Positions 26,310 through 35,246 are shown, numbered from the stretch's first letter. The stretch is 64,000 nt of DNA from Candidatus Competibacteraceae bacterium (GCA_016699715.1 CP065007.1:2480001-2544000), one strand, 5' to 3'. Notes: generated by a model from the sequence alone, not told the origin. Made by a program: numbers and translations.

Positions 26310-27752
26310 TCAGGCCGCCGACAGTGTAAGCCGGGCAGCAACTCCAGAAGCCGTTCCAGCGGCGTCCAGCACATTATCCACCGTGATCGTCCCACCGTGC
26401 AGTTGCGCGACTTCCCGGACGAAAGCCAGCCCCAGCCCGGTGCTTTTGCGGCCGGTATCCGGGCGGGGCAGCGAATAGAAGCGCTCGAACAGCCGCTCGC
26501 GGGCATAGTCGGGAATGGCGCTGCCGCTATTGATCACGGTCAACCGCCAGGCATCGCCGACCGGAACGGCCTCGATTACGATGCTTCCTTCCGCGGGCGT
26601 AAAGTCCAGTGCGTTATCGAGCAGGTTGCCAATGGCCTGCACCAGCAGGAACGGTTCACCCAGAAAGGCCGCGCCCTCGGAAATCCGCTTGTCGATCCGC
26701 AAGTTCTTGCGGGCGACGGCGGGCGCGCGGGCGGTCAGCCATTCCTCCACGGTCTGACGCAAGGCAACCGGCCGCCGCTCCTGCGGTTCGCGCCGCTGCT
26801 CGACGGTCGCCAGCGCCAGCAGGCGTTCGACCAACTGCTGGAGCCGTTCGGCCTCCCCGGCGACCAGTCCGGCGAAGCGCTCGCGTTGCGGCCCCGGCAG
26901 TTCGCCCTGCAACAGTTCGGCGGCGCCGGCGATGGCCGCCAGCGGGCTTTTCATCTCGTGGGTGAGGGTGTGGACGTAGCGCTCCACGTAATCCCGGCCA
27001 TCCAGCTTGCTCCGCATGGTTTCCAGCGCATCCGCCAGCGCCCGCAGTTCCGGTCCGCCGCCTTTCGGGGCGCGCATCCGCCGGCCGTCGGCGGCGGCGC
27101 GGGCGTAACCGGCCAACCGGCCGATGGAACGGGCCAGCGACCAGGAGAACGCCAGCCCCACGGTCAGCGACACCGCCACCAGCACGGCGGCGGCGCGATA
27201 CAGCTTGGCTTCGGCCCGGTCCACGTAGGGCTGGACGCTGGCGCCGGGTTTGGCCACGGTCAGCACGCCGACGATGCGCTCGCCGTCCCGAACCGGCGCC
27301 GCCACGTACATCACCGAGCTCCGATCGTCCTTCGGATTGTCGCGGGTGGTGCGGGCGCCGTACTGGCCGCGCAGGGTCAGGTAGACATCGTTCCAGCCGG
27401 AATAGTCCTGACCGACAGCGCGCCCGCTGGAGTCGAACAGCACCACGCCCCGCTGGTCGGTGATGTAGATGCGATGGTCGAAAGCCTGCTTGGCGATATC
27501 CCAAATTCGGGCGTTGGGTGCGCGACGGGCGTATTCCGCCAACCGGTCCTGGAAATGGCCATCGGCAATGCTCCCGTCGAGCAAGTCGTCGCGCACCAGC
27601 ACCGCCAGCAGGTTGGCGGTGTCGATCAGCGTGTCCTCGGTCGCCTGGCGAAAGGCCGGTTTGAGTTCCTTGCCGAAGATGTTCAGGGAGAAATAGACGC
27701 CCAGACCGACGATCAGGAAGTAGCCGAGAAACAGCTTGAGACCCAGACGCAT
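26310..27752 (-). CDS. creC: Sensor histidine kinase CreC
   Basis: Membrane histidine kinase of 480 residues. An N-terminal helix (about 7-27), a periplasmic sensor region and a second helix (about 190-210) lead into a HAMP-like linker. The kinase core has the H box HEMKSPLAAIAG (phospho-His near residue 273), N box NLLDNALDFTP and G box STGLGLAFV. It is 12 bases after creB and pairs with it. No creA gene is present in this locus. Confidence 0.92.
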   Translation of the reverse strand: MRLGLKLFLGYFLIVGLGVYFSLNIFGKELKPAFRQATEDTLIDTANLLAVLVRDDLLDGSIADGHFQDRLAEYARRAPNARIWDIAKQAFDHRIYITDQRGVVLFDSSGRAVGQDYSGWNDVYLTLRGQYGARTTRDNPKDDRSSVMYVAAPVRDGERIVGVLTVAKPGASVQPYVDRAEAKLYRAAAVLVAVSLTVGLAFSWSLARSIGRLAGYARAAADGRRMRAPKGGGPELRALADALETMRSKLDGRDYVERYVHTLTHEMKSPLAAIAGAAELLQGELPGPQRERFAGLVAGEAERLQQLVERLLALATVEQRREPQERRPVALRQTVEEWLTARAPAVARKNLRIDKRISEGAAFLGEPFLLVQAIGNLLDNALDFTPAEGSIVIEAVPVGDAWRLTVINSGSAIPDYARERLFERFYSLPRPDTGRKSTGLGLAFVREVAQLHGGTITVDNVLDAAGTASGVAARLTLSAA

Positions 27753-27764
27753 GGCGGCGCGGTT

Positions 27765-28475
27765 TCAGGATCGGTCCACGACTCGGATCGAATAACCCAA
27801 ACCGCGGTGGGTGCGGATCGGATCGAATTGCGGTTCGATCTCGCGCAGCTTGGCTCGCAGCGTCTTGATGTGGGTGTCCACGCTGCGCTCGAAGCTGGCG
27901 GCGGGATCGGGCCAAACCCGATCCATCAGTTGGGCACGGGAAAACACCCGTTCCGGCTGGGCCAACAAGGTCTTGAGGATGAGATATTCATAGCGGGTCA
28001 GGTCCAGGGGACGGTTCTGAAACCGAATGGTGGCGCGGGCCTCGTCGATTTCGAAGCCGCCGGCCCCGGTGGTTTCGCCGGCGGCCGGTTCCGCCGCGAT
28101 GGCGTGGGTTCGGGCGCTGCGCTTGAGGATGGCCTTGACCCGGGCGGCCAGTTCGCGCGGGCTGAACGGCTTGCTGACGTAATCGTCCGCGCCGAGTTCC
28201 AGCCCAAGTACCCGGTCCAGTTCGGCGTTGCGGGCGGAGAGGATCAGCACCGGGAGGTCCGAGTCGCGTCTTATCGACTTGAGCAGCTCCAGCCCGGAGC
28301 CATCGGGCAAACCGATGTCGAGGATCAGCAGATCGTGGAGGCCGGTGGCCAACTCGGTTTCGGCGTCGCGGGCCAGGGTACGCCAGACGACCTGGAATCC
28401 CTCGCTGCTCAGGGCGAATTCGACGATTTCGGCGATGGTGGGTTCGTCCTCGACCAGCAGGATGCGGGCGGCCAT
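27765..28475 (-). CDS. creB: Response regulator CreB
   Basis: OmpR-family response regulator of 236 residues. The receiver domain has the acidic pocket VEDEP near residue 8, the phospho-acceptor Asp in LILDIGLPDGSG and the Lys in VSKPFSPREL; the C-terminal winged helix has RYEYLILKTLLAQP and HIKTLRAKLR, ending HRGLGYSIRV. The ATG at 28475 begins MAARILLVEDEP; a start 12 codons upstream is less likely. First gene of creBCD; it likely activates creD through the site at 26266-26281. Confidence 0.93.
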   Translation of the reverse strand: MAARILLVEDEPTIAEIVEFALSSEGFQVVWRTLARDAETELATGLHDLLILDIGLPDGSGLELLKSIRRDSDLPVLILSARNAELDRVLGLELGADDYVSKPFSPRELAARVKAILKRSARTHAIAAEPAAGETTGAGGFEIDEARATIRFQNRPLDLTRYEYLILKTLLAQPERVFSRAQLMDRVWPDPAASFERSVDTHIKTLRAKLREIEPQFDPIRTHRGLGYSIRVVDRS

Positions 28476-28491
28476 GACCGGCGAAACCCGC

Positions 28492-28704
28492 TCAGGGACG
28501 CCGCGCGACAAAGGTATTGCATTCCTTGACGTCGCCGGGTTTCAGCCCCATGGGATCGACCCCGAATATCGGGCTCGCCACCATCACCAGCAGCAAGCCG
28601 CCGCCGCCGCCCAGCTTGATGCCGCCGCCGCCACGCCGGACGGATGGTGACTCGTCCCGCCGGTCTTCCACGTTACTGCTGCGCCTCAGATCACGCCAAC
28701 GCAT
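28492..28704 (-). pseudogene. Internally deleted neutral zinc metallopeptidase (YpfJ family)
   Basis: A 70-codon reading frame with a good GGAGGAG ribosome-binding site. The first about 56 residues match the N terminus of YpfJ-type zinc metallopeptidases: MRW, the SSNVEDRRD motif, a Gly-rich stretch and one membrane helix ending FGVDPMG. The last residues, GDVKECNTF, match the family C terminus (compare GDPAQCNTF in E. coli). The roughly 200 catalytic residues between them, with the HExxH zinc motif, are missing, so this looks like a precise internal deletion. It could still be translated as a small membrane protein. Similarities are from memory of the family. Confidence 0.7.
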
Positions 28705-28774
28705 TGGGGAGCCCTCCTCCGGTTCGATGGAAAAGAGTGTAGCCGAAAGCGGCCCCCAGCCCGACCACGGGTGA

Positions 28775-29785
28775 TTATTCCGGCGCGCAGATTTCCCGCC
28801 GCCCAATCGCGAGCAGGGTCCGAAGCACCAGCACCACGACCACTAGCGAGAGCAACGCCAGCAGCGCGACACCTAACCCAGTAAAAAACGGGAGGCTGGC
28901 CAAGTGCGTGGCCATGATCAGGGTGGCGAGCGTCAGCGCGGCCAATGGGAAGGAGTAGGCCCAGGCGGAAAGGAAAAAGGGCAGTCGCAGGAAGCGCACG
29001 GCGTTGCTGGCCAGCAGCAGGGCCAGAAACAGCGCGGTGTAATACAGGACACGCGCGAAGGCGTCGATCTCGCCGGTCAGGTGGGTATAGGCGATGAACC
29101 CCACCGACGGCGGCGCCAGCAGGATAAACAGCGTGGGCGCCAGTCGCGCCGGCAGTGCCTCGTGGAAGAACAGCCGGTACAGCACGATGGTCATCAACAC
29201 GATCCAGAACACCAGGCCGATGCTGAAGAAGAACCAGGACAGCTCGGGCGAGGCCAACCGTACTCCGGCCACCGGTACGATTATGTTGCCGACCACGGGG
29301 ATGAACCAGGCGGGATTGGCGTGCTTGATATCGTAGTGAGTGTGGTGCAGCCAACTGCCAAAGATCGCCAGGGTGAAGCCAAGATGCAGGATAGCGCCGA
29401 CGACCCACAGCCAGAATGCCGCCTCGGGCGCCGATTCCAAATAGGCGATGGCAAGTAGCAGCAGGGAAATCGAGACGGTCGGGAAGAAGTTGATCTTCAC
29501 GGGGTGACGCATTTCCATGGCGACCGCCTGCGGATAACGCAGGGCTTTCAGGGCATAAAAAACCAACAGGATGACGAACAAAGCGCTGACCGCTCCGCGC
29601 AGACCCGTGCCGATCATCGGCGGTACGCCCAGCACGAGGTGGGCTTTCTGCCAGGCCAGCGCCAGTCCGGCCATGCCCATGACGATCGAGAAAAAGGCGA
29701 TGGGGAATTGTTCGAGGCGCGCGGGTGAAATCGCCTGCTCGGGTATGGGAGCAGGCGCGGATTGCGTCGGTGTCGAGGTGTTCAT
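28775..29785 (-). CDS. TDT/SLAC1-family transporter (TehA-like)
   Basis: Integral membrane protein of 336 residues with about ten helices, of the tellurite-resistance/dicarboxylate transporter (TehA, Mae1, SLAC1) family of anion channels. The first conserved block is FPIAFFSIVMGMAGLALAW near residue 30. The ATG at 29785 gives a length close to E. coli TehA (330) with a cytoplasmic Pro-rich N terminus. Substrate is unknown; tellurite resistance cannot be assumed. The IS982 element inserted about 115 bases upstream may affect its promoter. Confidence 0.82.
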   Translation of the reverse strand: MNTSTPTQSAPAPIPEQAISPARLEQFPIAFFSIVMGMAGLALAWQKAHLVLGVPPMIGTGLRGAVSALFVILLVFYALKALRYPQAVAMEMRHPVKINFFPTVSISLLLLAIAYLESAPEAAFWLWVVGAILHLGFTLAIFGSWLHHTHYDIKHANPAWFIPVVGNIIVPVAGVRLASPELSWFFFSIGLVFWIVLMTIVLYRLFFHEALPARLAPTLFILLAPPSVGFIAYTHLTGEIDAFARVLYYTALFLALLLASNAVRFLRLPFFLSAWAYSFPLAALTLATLIMATHLASLPFFTGLGVALLALLSLVVVVLVLRTLLAIGRREICAPE

Positions 29786-29899
29786 AACTGGTCTGCGAGC
29801 GATCTGGTTTGAAAGGGATTTTACGGCGCCAGGCCACACCGTTGGATCGCGATGATCGACATCGGACGGCATGCGGCATGTTTAGTAAATTAGTATAAG

Positions 29900-30912
29900 A
29901 CGCGATGTTCGACTTTTCAGGCGATCAGGCTCTCAAACTGCAGGTCTGACCGACCGATTTGCCGGTTCATGAAAATACCCAAGGTGTGCGCCAAGATTTT
30001 TCGGGCGATCCGACTCGTCAAGTGCCAAACATCCCGCGCCCGGATTTTCTCAAAATGAAACTGCTCGGTCAGTTGACCGATGACGGTTTCCACGAGGCGG
30101 CGGGTTCTCGTCAGTTGTTGGATGATCCAAGGCGCACGGGAATCGGCCATGTTCGCCCGCAAGGGGGTTTGCAAATCGATCCCCGTGGTTGCCAGTTCCG
30201 CCTGAAGACAGGCGCTCAGGTATCCCTTGTCGCCAATGACCAAGCCGTGAACGCCGTCCGTCAAATCCCAAAGCGCTTCGCGTTCATCACCGGCGGCGGG
30301 GGTCACCGTCCACGCCGTGATCACGCCATCGAATGTGATCATCAAGTGACCATGAAGTCCATAATAATACTGCTTTTTTGCCGCGCAATAGCCGAAGCCG
30401 GCCGCCTCGGGAAAACATCGGCATTGCGGGGCACGGGTCAGCATACACACCGGCATGGGGCAGCCATCGACGAGGTGAATAGGGTCCGTCACCGCCCCCA
30501 AGTCGATCAGCAGATGCCGATGCAGCCGCTGTTTGACGACCCAGAGATTGGCCGCTTGCTGGGCAAACGTGGTTCGCGATCCGAGTCTTGGAAACCACGA
30601 CGGCCAATGACGACGGAAATACTTCCAGATGCCCACATCGGTATCCAAACCCAGAAACTCACCCACCACCTCCATGGTGATCACTTCGCTGTCCGCCAAC
30701 TTCGGGGCAAAACCACGCTGGCGCAAGCGATGATCCCCCAGCAGGGCTTCCAGGTGTTCTTCTACCCAGCAAAACACCGTGATGATAAAGTCTTCAAGCG
30801 GCATGGCGGTCTCTCCGTGCGGTTGAGGTGGTTGGTTCCTCTCAGCTTAGCTCGCACCGTCATGCCGCATCGGTCTGCCCTCATCTCTCCTCGAAAAAGT
30901 CGAACATCGCGT
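29900..30912 (-). mobile_element. IS982-family insertion sequence, complete, with target duplication
   Basis: A 1013-bp element bounded by perfect 18-base inverted repeats: ACGCGATGTTCGACTTTT at 29900-29917 and its complement at 30895-30912. It is flanked by a 6-base direct repeat TATAAG (29894-29899 and 30913-30918), the target-site duplication. The single transposase gene is intact, so the copy may be active. It entered an AT-rich intergenic stretch upstream of the TehA-like gene. Confidence 0.92.
29917..30804 (-). CDS. IS982-family DDE transposase
   Basis: Transposase of 295 residues. The DDE triad is visible as D113 (HLVDGCP), D192 (VIGDKGYLS) and E239 (RRLVETVIGQL), with the YYYGLHGHL block typical of IS982. 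The stop codon touches the left inverted repeat. No frameshift or internal stop is seen. Confidence 0.93.
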   Translation of the reverse strand: MPLEDFIITVFCWVEEHLEALLGDHRLRQRGFAPKLADSEVITMEVVGEFLGLDTDVGIWKYFRRHWPSWFPRLGSRTTFAQQAANLWVVKQRLHRHLLIDLGAVTDPIHLVDGCPMPVCMLTRAPQCRCFPEAAGFGYCAAKKQYYYGLHGHLMITFDGVITAWTVTPAAGDEREALWDLTDGVHGLVIGDKGYLSACLQAELATTGIDLQTPLRANMADSRAPWIIQQLTRTRRLVETVIGQLTEQFHFEKIRARDVWHLTSRIARKILAHTLGIFMNRQIGRSDLQFESLIA

Positions 30913-30977
30913 TATAAGCTAATACAGAAGCGTCGTGAACCGGGATTGCGGGTGAGGCGTGGCTACCGCCAAGGGAG

Positions 30978-32135
30978 TTACCGCTTTTTCCAAAGGCCGG
31001 CGTCCGCCAGTCGCTTCACCAGCGTGGTGCGGCGCCGGTGCGGCGCCATGAAACGTTGCAGGGCCTGCTCGAACTGTTCGTGGCTCGCGTGCCGCTGGTA
31101 GGCTTCGGCCAGATCGACCACGGCGCGCCGTACCTCGTCGTAAGCCGATGCCACACCCCGTTCGGCCTGCTGGTCCGCCGTCGCCCAAGCCCGGTCGAAG
31201 TCCCGCGCCAAAGTGCTCAGATACGCCTCGCGCTGTTTCCGCCGCTCGGCATCGGCGCGGGCGTGAGCCTCGGCTTCCCGCCGCAGGCGAAGTTGAGCAA
31301 CTTCCTCGGCCAGGCGCCGGAGTTCGGCCACGGTGCGGCGGGGCGTTCCGGCCACGGAGGACGGACGCCGTTCGCGTTGCCAGGCGGCGAAACGGGCTTT
31401 CAGAGTGCGTTCGGCCTGCTGTCCCCGACCGTCCAGCAACAGATGGAGCAGTTCGCGCGTTTCATTCGCCGGCACGGTGTCCAGCCAGGTTTCCCTCTCT
31501 TCCGGCGCTGGAACATCTTCCACGGCGGCGGTGCTGGCGATGGTTGCGGCGGTCAGCAGGTCGAGGCCAACGCCCAGGAACTTGACCAGGGCGCGCTGCG
31601 CCGAAGTCGGCTGCTGCATGCCGGCCGGCACCGGCGGTTCCAATTGTTCGTCCTTCACTTCGCCGGCCTCGACCGCCGCCAGCCAGCCGAGGTAGAGCGC
31701 CCGCTGCTCGCCGCATAGCAGTTCGTCGCGCAGAGGCGTCAAACGGGCCATCCAGTCGCACCCGTCGTCCTCTCCAAAGCGGTCGTAGTCCTCCGATTCG
31801 TTCAAGCTCCAGTCGATCACCCAGTGTTCGCCGGTCTCCTTGATCAGAAAGGCGTATTTTGTCGTATAAGCGGCGGCGGTCTCGGCGTCCAGCGCGTCGT
31901 GGGGCAGGCGCAGGGAAAAATGGCATTGCCCCCAGTTGGCCAAATAGACATGGGCGTCGAAATAGCGCCGCATCAGGGTATCGGGACTGCCCTTGAAGTC
32001 GCCCCAGTGATACTCGTTGACGAAGCTCGTCGGGGTGATCCGGGCGCGGGTCGACAGGGCACGCAGCTCGGCGATCTCCTTGGCGCTCAGTGGCCGGTCG
32101 ATGGCCAGGAATTCGTAGTATTGGTATTCGCTCAT
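30978..32135 (-). CDS. Conserved protein of unknown function
   Basis: A 385-residue soluble protein. The N-terminal half begins MSEYQYYEFLAIDRPLS and contains LRALSTRARITPTSF and HWGDFKG segments that I recall from widespread bacterial proteins annotated only as hypothetical; no function is claimed. The C-terminal half (about 255-360) is a charged, Arg/Glu/Ala-rich helical region likely to form a coiled coil. No signal peptide or membrane helix. Coding potential is strong. A short split gene lies just upstream on the same strand. Confidence 0.75.
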   Translation of the reverse strand: MSEYQYYEFLAIDRPLSAKEIAELRALSTRARITPTSFVNEYHWGDFKGSPDTLMRRYFDAHVYLANWGQCHFSLRLPHDALDAETAAAYTTKYAFLIKETGEHWVIDWSLNESEDYDRFGEDDGCDWMARLTPLRDELLCGEQRALYLGWLAAVEAGEVKDEQLEPPVPAGMQQPTSAQRALVKFLGVGLDLLTAATIASTAAVEDVPAPEERETWLDTVPANETRELLHLLLDGRGQQAERTLKARFAAWQRERRPSSVAGTPRRTVAELRRLAEEVAQLRLRREAEAHARADAERRKQREAYLSTLARDFDRAWATADQQAERGVASAYDEVRRAVVDLAEAYQRHASHEQFEQALQRFMAPHRRRTTLVKRLADAGLWKKR

Positions 32136-32184
32136 GGGTGGGCCTTTATGGGGATTCCGGTCGAATCGGTGTTCAAGTCGTGTT

Positions 32185-32340
32185 TCACGGCGCCTGCTTC
32201 ATGAAGCCGACTGTCAGGTCGAGATCGACCGTGCCGCCGTGTCCGCTCAGCAAGCTGCATTCGAAGCCCGCCGAGCGGATATCGATCAGTCCGTCGAGCC
32301 CATTCTCGACGATGAAGGTTCCGATATCGGCAAGCCCCAC
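32185..32340 (-). CDS. Small reading frame in phase with the preceding gene
   Basis: A 51-codon frame starting at GTG 32340 and ending TGA 32185-32187. It continues the reading frame of the gene at 32344-32580 after a single TGA (32344-32346), without a frameshift. The product contains IGTFIVENGLDGLIDIRSAG and ends VGFMKQAP; I do not recognise it. Either this is the C-terminal part of one gene broken by a nonsense mutation or a separate small gene coupled to the first. No good ribosome-binding site is seen before the GTG, which favours the broken-gene view. Confidence 0.4.
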   Translation of the reverse strand: MGLADIGTFIVENGLDGLIDIRSAGFECSLLSGHGGTVDLDLTVGFMKQAP

Positions 32341-32343
32341 CGT

Positions 32344-32580
32344 TCAAATGGTGTAGTTCGGCGCCGCGCCGGGAATCTCGATACTGGTGAGCGTCGAGCC
32401 ATCGCACTGGACCGCGGCGGGTTTGCCGATGCAGTCATCCCCGTAGAGCGCGGTCAACGCCTCGGCCAGCAGGCGCGAGTCGGCTTGTAGATGATGCTTG
32501 ATTCGGCCCGTATCCAAAACCAGCGTCGCGGTGGCGCCGTCTTCGATCACGTCGGCGATGGTCCCAGAGAAGTACATCAT
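32344..32580 (-). CDS. Small protein of unknown function (possibly 5' part of a split gene)
   Basis: A 78-residue product beginning MMYFSGTIADVIEDG, with a GGAG ribosome-binding site 8 bases before the ATG. It is acidic and predicted mostly beta-strand and soluble. No family recognised. It lies upstream of the 385-residue unknown gene on the same strand and is followed in frame by the 51-codon segment after one TGA. Confidence 0.5.
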   Translation of the reverse strand: MMYFSGTIADVIEDGATATLVLDTGRIKHHLQADSRLLAEALTALYGDDCIGKPAAVQCDGSTLTSIEIPGAAPNYTI

Positions 32581-32780
32581 GGCGCGCGCTCCATGAGTCG
32601 CTTGCACACCGCCTCAAGCGATGGATGTGGAAAATCACAGGTCTGTTCGCTAGTCATGCCGCCAGGGTTCATGGGCGTCTCCAGTGGACGTTGAAGGATT
32701 GAGAGATTGTAGGAAAAGGGACGAGAGCGGCCCTTCCCTTGTCTTGCGCGAGAGCAGCCACAGAGGGGGTGTCGAGCCGC

Positions 32781-33473
32781 TCACCCCACATATTGCAGCG
32801 CAAACGGCACCATCTCTCCCAGAATTTTCCGAACGGCGGCGTTCGTCGCCTGGACCGCGCCGTGGGCATTTTCGCTGGGAGCCGGTTCCACCGCCTCGAA
32901 CACCTGGGTTCCCAGCACATGTCTGCTTTTCATATCCAGCACTTTGATACGGGCGGTCAACCGCACCGTGCTGGGTTGAGTCATGAATTCCTGCTGCAAG
33001 CGGATTAGATCCACATCCACCCGCAAGTCGGCCAACCCTGGTGCCGGCGGCGATACCACCGCCTTGAACACTCCAGTGGTTTCGAACGCCCGCACCAGGA
33101 TGGGTAGCAGCATCTTGGCCGGTGTGTCGCTCCAGCCGCTGTCGTTGTAGTAGTCCAGCTTCAGCGGCTCCCGGCTGTAGGCGATGCGGTTGGAATCGAA
33201 TCCCGGTGCTGCCCTGGGCACCGCCACCAGCAGGATCTTGTTGCCAGTGCGTTGGATCGGTGGTGGCGCGAAGGCCGCGACTTCCAGCAAATAATCCTGT
33301 CGCGGCGGTGACTTGTCCTGTGGCAATAGACAAGCGCTTAGCGCCAGGGCGGTCAGTAGCACGCCCCCAAACCGGACCCACCGTCGCCCGCGTTCGCGTT
33401 CAAGGCACAACCCGTTGTGATTCCGCACATTCCGTCCTTTTTGACTTTTATTCGCGGTTAAGCGGCTTCCCAC
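32781..33473 (-). CDS. MCE-system outer-membrane lipoprotein (PqiC/ABC-type auxiliary family)
   Basis: Predicted lipoprotein of about 230 residues with a lipobox LSAC near residue 48 following a basic, hydrophobic signal segment. It resembles the ABC-type transport auxiliary lipoprotein family (DUF330/PqiC), which works with MCE proteins. The exact start is uncertain because the region before the signal is unusually long; an internal GTG near residue 16 is possible. Last gene of the MCE operon, 4 bases after the MlaD-like gene. Confidence 0.75.
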   Translation of the reverse strand: MGSRLTANKSQKGRNVRNHNGLCLERERGRRWVRFGGVLLTALALSACLLPQDKSPPRQDYLLEVAAFAPPPIQRTGNKILLVAVPRAAPGFDSNRIAYSREPLKLDYYNDSGWSDTPAKMLLPILVRAFETTGVFKAVVSPPAPGLADLRVDVDLIRLQQEFMTQPSTVRLTARIKVLDMKSRHVLGTQVFEAVEPAPSENAHGAVQATNAAVRKILGEMVPFALQYVG

Positions 33474-33477
33474 ACGC

Positions 33478-34467
33478 TTACTTCTCCCCAGGGTCCGGCC
33501 GACCGCTGGGCTTGCCCATCAGCAGGGCGCGCGGGTTTTGTTCCAGCAATTCGGCCAGCCGTCGAAGGACCACCACCAGTTCGTTGGCGTCCGTCAGCAG
33601 GTTATTGAATTCCGGTACGGTATTCTGCCCCAACTGTCGCAATTCCCGTTGCCCGACTTCAGCCAGGCCGCTCAAGTCCCGGCTGGTCCGATTGAACGTG
33701 TCGGCCGTTCGACGCACCGCTTGGGCGCCCGCGCGAAAATCGCTCAGAGTGGCCCGAAGCTGCACGCTCAAATCGCCGCTTCCCTGCAACATCGTCGTCA
33801 GTTGATCCAGCGCCTTGCCCAATTGCGTCGCCCGTCCCGCCAGCGTGCCGGTGAAGACTTCCACATGGTCCAGGGTCTGGCGGATGCGGTCGGAGCGGTC
33901 GGCCACCGCGCCGGTGATCGTGCTGAGATGTTGCAAGGTCTGGGTCAGGGCGCTTTGATTCTGATCGCCCAACAACCGTTCGACGCGCCGCGACAGATTA
34001 TCCACGTTGGTGATGATGTTGTTGAAAGCCTCGTCCAGGCGGGCCACCAGCGACGGCCCGGCCTGAATCACCGGCAACTCCTGTCCCGGTTGTTTCTCCA
34101 GGGGAAGCGATTGGCCACCACCGCCGCTGAGTTCCACCGCCGCTACTCCGGTGAGCCCTTGCTTGGACAGGGTGGCGATGGTATCGCGACGGATCGGCGT
34201 GCCGCGTTCGATGTTCAGCACCACATCCACCTGATCGGGGTTAGCGGGATCCAAGCGGATGGATTCCACCTGTCCGATCTGAACGCCGCGATAGCGGACC
34301 GCCGCCTTGAGGCTCAGACCAGCCACCGATTCGTGAAAGTACACGCGATAACGGCTGTAGCTCTTGTTCTCGACCCCGATCGTCAGCCAGAACGCCACGC
34401 CCACCGCCGCCGCGCCGAAGAGAATGACGAACAGGCCCACCAGGGCATAATTCACTTTGCTGTACAC
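33478..34467 (-). CDS. MCE-domain (MlaD-like) substrate-binding protein
   Basis: Periplasmic protein of 329 residues anchored by one N-terminal helix (about 7-29). The MCE domain (about 38-115) contains YRVYFHESVAGLSLKAAVRYRGVQIG, the characteristic opening. The rest is a long helical region with phosphate-like heptads (about 150-300) that may form the needle or tunnel seen in other MCE proteins. It overlaps the ATPase gene by 16 bases. Confidence 0.88.
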   Translation of the reverse strand: MYSKVNYALVGLFVILFGAAAVGVAFWLTIGVENKSYSRYRVYFHESVAGLSLKAAVRYRGVQIGQVESIRLDPANPDQVDVVLNIERGTPIRRDTIATLSKQGLTGVAAVELSGGGGQSLPLEKQPGQELPVIQAGPSLVARLDEAFNNIITNVDNLSRRVERLLGDQNQSALTQTLQHLSTITGAVADRSDRIRQTLDHVEVFTGTLAGRATQLGKALDQLTTMLQGSGDLSVQLRATLSDFRAGAQAVRRTADTFNRTSRDLSGLAEVGQRELRQLGQNTVPEFNNLLTDANELVVVLRRLAELLEQNPRALLMGKPSGRPDPGEK

Positions 34468-35246
34468 GCTTGTCCCCGCGCCGCGCGACCGCGCGGCCCC
34501 TCAAAATAGGCCCGGATCAGCGGATGTTCGGCCGTCACCAACTCCGCCATCGGCGCGAAGCCGATCACCCGCCGCTCGCCCAGAAACGCCACCCGGTCGG
34601 TGGCGTGCCACAGCGAATCCAGGTCGTGGGTCACCATCACCACCGTCAGCCCCAGCGATTCCTTGAGCTGCACCACCAGTTCGTCGAAGGCGCCGGCGCT
34701 GACCGGATCGAGGCCGGAGGTCGGCTCGTCCAGAAACAGCAGCGCCGGGTCCAGCGCCAGCGCCCGCGCCAGCGCCGCGCGCTTGAGCATGCCACCGCTC
34801 AGTTCGCGCGGCAGTTTATTGCCGGTGTCGGCCGGTAGACCCGCCAGCGCGATTTTGAGATCGGCGATTTCCGCGATCCGCCGGGCCGACAGCCGGGTAT
34901 GCTCGCTCAGCGGCACCGCCACATTCTCCCGCACCGTGAGCGAACCGAACAGCGCTCCCTGCTGGAACAACATGCCGAAACGCCGTCGCAGCCGGAATGC
35001 CGGGCCGTCGCCGATCCCGACAATCTCTTCTCCGAACAGCTTGATGGAACCCGCCGCTGGTTTCAGCAGCATGATCACCGCCCGGACCAGGGTGGTCTTG
35101 CCGGAACCGCTGCCGCCGACCAGGGCTACCACCTCGCCCCGTGGAATCGCGAGGTCCAGGTTGTCGTGAACGACCGTCTCGCCGAAACTCGTGCGCAGGC
35201 CACTGATTTCGATCACCTTCTCCGCCAGACCCATGTTTAGCGCCAT
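34452..35246 (-). CDS. MCE-system ABC transporter ATP-binding protein (MlaF-like)
   Basis: ATPase of 264 residues with Walker A GGSGSGKTT, Q-loop LFQQGALFGSLTV, signature LSGGMLKRAALARA, Walker B LLFLDEPTSGLDP and the H-loop His in VMVTHDLDSL. The GALF block after the Q-loop is typical of the MlaF/Mkl family that drives phospholipid transport between membranes. It overlaps the permease gene by 10 bases and the MlaD-like gene by 16, so the operon is tightly coupled. Confidence 0.9.
   Translation of the reverse strand: MALNMGLAEKVIEISGLRTSFGETVVHDNLDLAIPRGEVVALVGGSGSGKTTLVRAVIMLLKPAAGSIKLFGEEIVGIGDGPAFRLRRRFGMLFQQGALFGSLTVRENVAVPLSEHTRLSARRIAEIADLKIALAGLPADTGNKLPRELSGGMLKRAALARALALDPALLFLDEPTSGLDPVSAGAFDELVVQLKESLGLTVVMVTHDLDSLWHATDRVAFLGERRVIGFAPMAELVTAEHPLIRAYFEGPRGRAARGQACTAK

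Noticed and set aside
28775..29785. Naming the TehA-like gene as a tellurite resistance determinant
   Set aside because: The family contains anion and dicarboxylate transporters and the neighbours (no tehB) do not support tellurite resistance.
32344..32346. In-frame TGA as possible selenocysteine recoding
   Set aside because: No SECIS-like structure was seen after the codon and no selenoprotein family fits; a nonsense mutation or two genes is simpler.
28000..32700. Genomic island or prophage around the IS982 element
   Set aside because: No integrase, att-like repeats or phage genes; only the IS itself shows sharp borders.
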